Positions 59,741 to 64,000 of a DNA stretch of 64,000 bases are shown piece after piece; the stretch's first letter is position 1; each line of letters begins with the position of its first letter. Under the pieces are notes generated by a model. That model searched no databases, had not been told where the DNA came from, and worked only from the letters and a program-made list of their open reading frames with translations. Position numbers and translations under genes: made by a program. Source of the DNA: Bacteroidota bacterium (GTDB lineage: Bacteria; Bacteroidota; Bacteroidia; Chitinophagales; Chitinophagaceae). The stretch spans positions 1-64,000 of the forward strand of contig JAFAEM010000040.1 in assembly GCA_023424015.1 (NCBI GenBank), in the 5' to 3' direction.

Positions 59741-60901
59741 ATGTATAATAGAAACAAAGTTTTTGCGGCGGCCTGCATGGCGCTATTTTTATTTGGCATG
59801 ACACTCATCACGCTGGGATCGATCATGCCTTCGTTAAAAACAGATTTTGAAACGGAGGGGCTCAATGCAGGTATACTCGTTGCGGTATTACCCATCGGTA
59901 TTCTCCTGGGCTCACTTGTTTTCGGGCCTGTCGTAGATCGCTATGGATACAAGCTCTTGCTCATCATCAGCGTGCTGATCTCGGCGATATCGCTGGAAGG
60001 TCTGGCTTTCACCAAATCGCTTTCGATATTATATGTATGTATTTTCCTCATTGGTTTTGGTGGCGGTGTAATCAACGGAGGCACCAGTGCATTAGTGGCC
60101 GATATCAGTGAAAAAGATAAAGGTGCAGCCCTGAGTTTTCTTGGCGTGTTTTTCGGCATCGGTGCCCTTGGTATGCCATTGCTACTTGGTTTACTGTCCC
60201 GCTATTATACCTATAACACTATTCTCGCGGCTGTTGGGTTCTTCATGCTGCTTCCAGTCATTTACTTTCTTCTGACTGCTTTTCCCAAGCCCAAGCAGGC
60301 GCAGGGATTTCCGCTGAAGGAAGGACTGAAACTCGTGAAAGAACCCGCATTGCTGCTGACGGGTTTTTTTCTTTTTTTTCAAAGCGGCGTTGAGAGCCTG
60401 GTCAACAACTGGACCACCTCCTACCTGCAGGAAGGACTGGCTATTGATAATGACAGGGCGCTGTACGCTTTGTCGTTTTCGGTAGTAGGGCTTACAGTAG
60501 CACGCATACTGCTGGGATCGCTGTTAAAGAAAACCTCGCCCTATACAGTGTTGCTCATTTCCTTGATACTTGTGGCAGGCGGTAGTTTGGTTTTATATTC
60601 CACTTCATCGTACAGCATTTCCTTTGCTGCACTTATCCTGATGGGCATGGGACTGGCAGGTGGATTCCCTATCATACTCGGGTATGTAGGTCAATTGTAT
60701 GCACAGCTCTCTGGTACGGCGTTTAGTATCGCGCTGGTGATCGCACTTACCGGCAACACACTGATCAATTATTCTTTCGGTGCAATAGCAGAAAAATACA
60801 ATATTAGCTACCTACCCGTCATGATAGCGGCCTGTATTGGTTTTATGATCATAATTTTGCTGGCCATTCGTCGCAATATTGCAGGGCGCATCAAGTTGTA
60901 A
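59741..60901 (+). CDS. MFS transporter (sugar permease-like)
   Basis: Major facilitator protein of 386 aa with about twelve hydrophobic helices. Loop 2-3 holds GPVVDRYGYKLLLI (the D-R-x-G-x-R/K motif A) and GGVINGGTSALVADISEKDK lies after helix 4; the C-terminal half has YAQLSGTAFSIALVIALTGN. The layout resembles the FucP/sugar:H+ symporter branch. Starting 9 bp after the ROK gene, it probably imports the sugar released by the GH9-deacetylase step. Confidence 0.9.
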   Translation: MYNRNKVFAAACMALFLFGMTLITLGSIMPSLKTDFETEGLNAGILVAVLPIGILLGSLVFGPVVDRYGYKLLLIISVLISAISLEGLAFTKSLSILYVCIFLIGFGGGVINGGTSALVADISEKDKGAALSFLGVFFGIGALGMPLLLGLLSRYYTYNTILAAVGFFMLLPVIYFLLTAFPKPKQAQGFPLKEGLKLVKEPALLLTGFFLFFQSGVESLVNNWTTSYLQEGLAIDNDRALYALSFSVVGLTVARILLGSLLKKTSPYTVLLISLILVAGGSLVLYSTSSYSISFAALILMGMGLAGGFPIILGYVGQLYAQLSGTAFSIALVIALTGNTLINYSFGAIAEKYNISYLPVMIAACIGFMIIILLAIRRNIAGRIKL

Positions 60902-60940
60902 AAAATATTTTTCACTCTTATAATAAAATCAATAAAAGTT

Positions 60941-61702
60941 ATGCTGGCAAAAACATGGTTACAGAATGCAAGGGGTATTATGGACAATATCGAGAACACG
61001 CAGTTGGAAAACATACAAAAGGCGGCTGAGATCATGGCCGATACGATTGAGGCGGGTCGCTGGGTGCATACATTTGGCTGCGGTCATGCCACACTCCCGA
61101 TCGAAGAGATGTATCCCCGTATTGGCGGCTTTGTAGGTTTTCACCCCATCGTAGAGCTGCCACTCACGTTCTTTACTAATATCGTAGGCGGCATGAGCGT
61201 GCACAATTTTGTATTTCTCGAAAGAGTAGAAGGCTATGGTACCGAGATCATGAAGGGATATAAGTTCGATAAAAAAGATTGCATGTGGCTTTTCTCGCAT
61301 ACCGGGATCAACGCGGTAAACATCGACGTGGCGCTGGAAGCAAAAAAACAGGGTATGAAAGTGATCGTATTCGGCTCGGCTAAAGAAGCGGAAGGCAAAC
61401 CCACCCGTCATAGCAGCGGTAAAAATATTTTTCAATTGGCCGATCTCGTTGTAGACACCTGCGTGCCGATCCAGGATGCCTGTGTTCCGCTGAAAAATCA
61501 TGTTGATAAAGTGGGGCCTGTCTCAACCATTGGTTTTATTACCGCAGTTTGGATGACCGTAACAACTGTAGCGGAAATCCTCGCTGAACGTGGCGTAAAA
61601 CTATATATCCATCCTTCACACAATGTACCGGGCGACACCACTGCCAAGGAAAGACTGGCGGAAGCGCTGGAAGAGTACAAGACAAGGGTTGCCGGGGTGT
61701 AA
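60941..61702 (+). CDS. SIS-domain sugar isomerase-like protein (UPF0309 type)
   Basis: SIS-fold protein of 253 aa. Substrate-phosphate motifs: VHTFGCGHATLPIEEMYPRI (about 43-62) and LFSHTGINAVNIDVALEAKK (about 111-130). The sequence ends in HPSHNVPGDTTAKERLAEAL. The sugar-phosphate binding SIS fold is used by isomerases and by MurNAc-6-P etherases, but the etherase signature is absent. It is 40 bp after the MFS gene, fitting a catabolic kinase-transporter-isomerase unit. Exact substrate not known. Confidence 0.88.
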   Translation: MLAKTWLQNARGIMDNIENTQLENIQKAAEIMADTIEAGRWVHTFGCGHATLPIEEMYPRIGGFVGFHPIVELPLTFFTNIVGGMSVHNFVFLERVEGYGTEIMKGYKFDKKDCMWLFSHTGINAVNIDVALEAKKQGMKVIVFGSAKEAEGKPTRHSSGKNIFQLADLVVDTCVPIQDACVPLKNHVDKVGPVSTIGFITAVWMTVTTVAEILAERGVKLYIHPSHNVPGDTTAKERLAEALEEYKTRVAGV

Positions 61703-61847
61703 GAGGGTTTTTAGGAACCAGGTTCAGAGCCCGACAGCTATCGGGTTGGAAAATTTTTATAGAGAAGTTTCCGAGTTGTAGAGACAGTTTTAGAATTGCT
61801 TTTTGCGATGAGACTGACCTCAACTATCGGGTAAATTCCCAACACCA

Positions 61848-62138
61848 AATCATTGTTGTCCGGAGAACTCTGGTGCACTAAATACCACGGGGCACGGCGA
61901 GCACAGCGAAAGGCGTCTATGTGTTAAAAAATCTGCTACGGAGAATAGGAATACTCCGCCGTGTCCGCTGTGTGCGCTGTGGTTTACTGACACGTCGGGA
62001 CACTTGAACTACGACCAGCAAAAAGAACAGCTTCCAGTAAAAACAAAGCAAAGCCCCTGTAAAAGGAAAAGTCAGAGAAGCCGAGCGGGTCAAAGGTTTT
62101 GACAACTATCAAAAATTTTGTTCCGGACAGCAAAGACT
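61848..62138 (-). mobile_element. 291-bp MITE-like element, copy 2 (inverted)
   Basis: Ends AATCATTGTTGTCCGG and CCGGACAGCAAAGACT. The flanking CCA at 61845-61847 and 62139-62141 is a 3-bp duplication. Exactly the same length as copy 1 and complementary to it over the interior (for example GAAGCCGAGCGGGTCAAAGG). Short frames inside it are not genes. The rest of 61703-62244 is nothing recognisable apart from a -7 box before the next gene. Confidence 0.8.
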
Positions 62139-62210
62139 CCAAATTACCAGTCCGATAGCACTCGGAACATGATTGTTCAATTCAGCACATGAATCCCAGA
62201 ATATTCGGGC

Positions 62211-62218
62211 TAACTTTG
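62211..62218 (+). promoter_or_regulatory. -7 box for the fumarylacetoacetate-hydrolase-family gene
   Basis: TAACTTTG, a perfect TAnnTTTG match, 26 nt before the ATG at 62245. No clear -33 TTTG at the expected distance. Confidence 0.5.
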
Positions 62219-62244
62219 CATGCTTTAACGAAAACTCATTTAGC

Positions 62245-63258
62245 ATGAAACTGGTATCCTACGTAAAAGAGGGGCATGAGCAGCTGGCGGTATTGATCAA
62301 TGATATGGTCTATGACATGGAAGTACTGCATCCCGATCTGCCAGGTACCATGAATATGTTCCTGACTTACTGGGATGACTCGTACCCTGTTGCCCAGGCC
62401 GGCGCTTTATTATTACAGGATGGTTCAAGAAGCAGCAATAAAGGTGTACCTGTTGAATCCGTACAATTGCTGGCCCCTGTTCCTTTTCCTGCCAGCTGCC
62501 GCGATGGTTATGCCTTTCGCCAACATGTGTCATCGGCACGCAGAAACCGTGGTGTGGAGATGATCCCGGAGTTTGACCAGTACCCGGTATTTTATTTTAC
62601 AAACCATCATAGCATTCAGGGACCGGGCGAGGTAAAATGTATGCCTGATCACCTGGAAAAACTTGATTTCGAATTAGAGGCAGCCATCGTTATCTGCCGC
62701 CATGGACGTGATATACCCGCAACGCATGCCGATCAATATATTGGTGGATTAATGATCATGAACGACCTAAGCGCCCGCAGGTTGCAGATGGAAGAGATGT
62801 TGCTTAACCTGGGCCCCGCCAAAGGCAAAGATTTTGCGACAGCGATCGGCCCCTGGCTGGTTACGTTGGATGAACTTCACGAATTTGAGATCCCCGCAAA
62901 GGAAAATCATATTGGCAAGAGCTGGAACCTCGAAATGAAATGCCGTGTAAATGGAGTACAGGTAAGCCTGGGAAATGTTGGCGATATGGACTGGACATTT
63001 GCTGAGATCATTGAACGGGCTTCTTATGGCGTGGATCTATATCCCGGCGACATTATCGGAAGCGGCACTGTAGGCACAGGCTGTTTTCTCGAATTGAATG
63101 GAACCGGTAAACTGAATGACCCTGCTTATAAAGAACAATGGCTGCAATCCGGCGACCTGGTAGAGATGGAAATTGAACAACTCGGAACACTGAGCAATAA
63201 AATTATAGGTATAGAATCAACCTGGAGCATTCTACAACAGAAAAAGATAAAACAGTAA
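62245..63258 (+). CDS. Fumarylacetoacetate hydrolase-family protein
   Basis: Protein of 337 aa from MKLVSYVKEGHEQLAVLIND (62245, chosen for the conserved start and -7 box; the longer open frame lies in the MITE flank). FAH-fold markers: HHSIQGPGEVKCMPDHLEKL, then DFELEAAIVICRHGRDIP with metal-ligand acids, LMIMNDLSARRLQMEEM, and GDIIGSGTVGTGCFLELNG. Members hydrolyse or hydrate beta-diketone or acylpyruvate products of aromatic degradation. With the flavin-reductase-like gene 27 bp downstream it forms a probable aromatic-catabolic unit. Confidence 0.9.
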   Translation: MKLVSYVKEGHEQLAVLINDMVYDMEVLHPDLPGTMNMFLTYWDDSYPVAQAGALLLQDGSRSSNKGVPVESVQLLAPVPFPASCRDGYAFRQHVSSARRNRGVEMIPEFDQYPVFYFTNHHSIQGPGEVKCMPDHLEKLDFELEAAIVICRHGRDIPATHADQYIGGLMIMNDLSARRLQMEEMLLNLGPAKGKDFATAIGPWLVTLDELHEFEIPAKENHIGKSWNLEMKCRVNGVQVSLGNVGDMDWTFAEIIERASYGVDLYPGDIIGSGTVGTGCFLELNGTGKLNDPAYKEQWLQSGDLVEMEIEQLGTLSNKIIGIESTWSILQQKKIKQ

Positions 63259-63285
63259 GCTTCTTAAACCTGAAAAAGCAAAACA

Positions 63286-64000
63286 ATGATTCTAGACCTG
63301 CAAGATCTCAACCCGGTAGAAAAACAATACTACCTGCAGCATGTCATCGCGCCCCGGCCGATTTGTTTTGCATCTACGATCGACAAAGACGGAATCGTCA
63401 ACCTAAGCCCTTTCAGTTTTTTCAATTTGTTTTCCACCACACCGCCCATCGTTATATTTTCACCATCAAGGCGTGTCAGAAATAATACCATCAAGCATAC
63501 CCTTGAAAATGTAATGGAAGTGCCAGAGGTTGTGATCAATATTGTAACATTTGATATGGTGCAACAGGTCTCGCTGGCGAGTTGTGAATATCCAAAAGGC
63601 ACAAACGAATTCGTAAAGGCCGGGTTTACCGGGATTCCCGCGACCCTGGTCAGGCCACCCATGGTAAAAGAAAGTAAAGTAAACCTTGAGTGTCGCGTTA
63701 CGGAAATAAAACCGCTGGGTACAGAAGGCGGCGCGGGCAACCTCGTGATCTGCGAAGTGGTCCGTATGCATATTGACGATAGCCTGCTTGATGAAAACAA
63801 GAAAATTGATCAGCGAAAAATAAACCATGTAGCGAGGCTGGGCAACAACTGGTACTGCCAGGTAAATGAAACCAATCTCTTTGAGGTGGATAAACCCAAC
63901 ACACTCCTGGGTATCGGTATCGACGGGCTACCTGCTGCCATCCGCAACAGCAAAATACTTTCAGGCAATGATCTTGGCCAACTGGCTAATGTACAGGAAC
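63286..64000 (+). CDS. Flavin reductase-like domain protein (partial, runs off the right edge)
   Basis: Start ATG at 63286; 238 codons are visible and the frame is open at the window end. N-terminal HVIAPRPICFASTIDKDGIV with NLSPFSFFNLFSTTPPIV is the FMN-binding core of flavin reductase-like proteins; ASCEYPKGTNEFVKAGFTGI follows. Proteins of this type bind FMN in a split-barrel fold. It begins 27 bp after the FAH gene, so the two are likely co-transcribed in one aromatic ring or side-chain catabolic pathway. Confidence 0.88.
   Translation, partial: MILDLQDLNPVEKQYYLQHVIAPRPICFASTIDKDGIVNLSPFSFFNLFSTTPPIVIFSPSRRVRNNTIKHTLENVMEVPEVVINIVTFDMVQQVSLASCEYPKGTNEFVKAGFTGIPATLVRPPMVKESKVNLECRVTEIKPLGTEGGAGNLVICEVVRMHIDDSLLDENKKIDQRKINHVARLGNNWYCQVNETNLFEVDKPNTLLGIGIDGLPAAIRNSKILSGNDLGQLANVQE

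Noticed and set aside
61917..62105. Minus-strand frame inside MITE copy 2, possible transposase remnant
   Set aside because: Translation is low quality, it does not match copy 1 in frame, and no transposase motif is present.
1..64000. tRNA and rRNA genes
   Set aside because: I looked for the GGTTCGAATCC-type T-arm on both strands and for rRNA stretches, and found none that folds convincingly; a tRNAscan run would settle this.

Overview
The window comes from a Bacteroidota chromosome, most likely Chitinophagales/Chitinophagaceae-like. This rests on a SusC/SusD pair, a C-terminal T9SS sorting domain, GldC, DUF4290 and DUF6089 proteins, Rhs-core remnants with the usual Bacteroidota wording, and start regions with TAnnTTTG -7 boxes and little Shine-Dalgarno signal. 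I see no rRNA, tRNA or CRISPR array. Most of the window is ordinary core genome; the accessory parts are about 40.0-43.4 kb (Rhs remnant plus repeats) and 55.0-62.2 kb (a saccharide cluster bracketed by two copies of a MITE-like element).

Layout. 0.2-3.0 kb: minus-strand run with an SMR/Gdx exporter, glutathione peroxidase, aldehyde dehydrogenase and a YtxH-like protein. 3.1-9.0 kb: tadA, an isolated SusD/SusC pair and a superoxide dismutase. 9.0-13 kb: a repeat block, then a Tat-type Gfo/Idh/MocA oxidoreductase, a sulfatase-modifying-factor-like protein and a Tat-type TIM-barrel isomerase. 13.1-14.0 kb: yidD, rnpA and rpmH, with a terminator between rpmH and rnpA. 14.2-28.6 kb: a long minus-strand envelope block (murI, two OmpH/Skp chaperones, bamA, uppS, DUF6089 barrel, NAD kinase, a second POTRA/barrel protein, CBS protein, alpha/beta hydrolase, CvpA, YqeY, GldC, glycosyltransferase). 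28.9-38.8 kb: plus-strand T9SS cargo, DUF4290, murA (with Asp in place of the fosfomycin-target Cys), gmk, a CNNM/CorC protein, tatC, rpiB, an M28 peptidase and a small membrane protein. 38.9-43.4 kb: a deoxyhypusine-synthase-like protein, a frameshifted Rhs C-terminus with a candidate toxin tip and AT-rich candidate immunity gene, and a nested palindromic repeat. 43.7-55 kb: secreted PepSY-like paralogues, sdpR-sdpI, hydrolases, tandem DUF2911 proteins, asnB, a trans-sulfuration enzyme and a TIGR02757 protein.

The most interesting region is 55.0-62.2 kb. A GH9 glycosidase gene is followed in the -1 frame by a polysaccharide deacetylase. At the junction sit the slippery heptamer A AAA AAG, an immediate stop codon and a GC-rich hairpin, the architecture of a programmed -1 ribosomal frameshift that would make a GH9-deacetylase fusion. 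Divergent from it lies ROK kinase-MFS transporter-SIS isomerase. Both units carry the same 14-bp sequence just upstream of their start codons. Taken together this looks like uptake and processing of an acetylated (perhaps N-acetyl amino sugar) oligosaccharide: deacetylate and cleave outside the cytoplasm, import, phosphorylate, isomerise. The whole block lies between two 291-bp inverted elements that have matching terminal inverted repeats and 3-bp target duplications.

At least five dispersed repeat families recur within the window. The last gene (flavin reductase-like) runs off the right edge.
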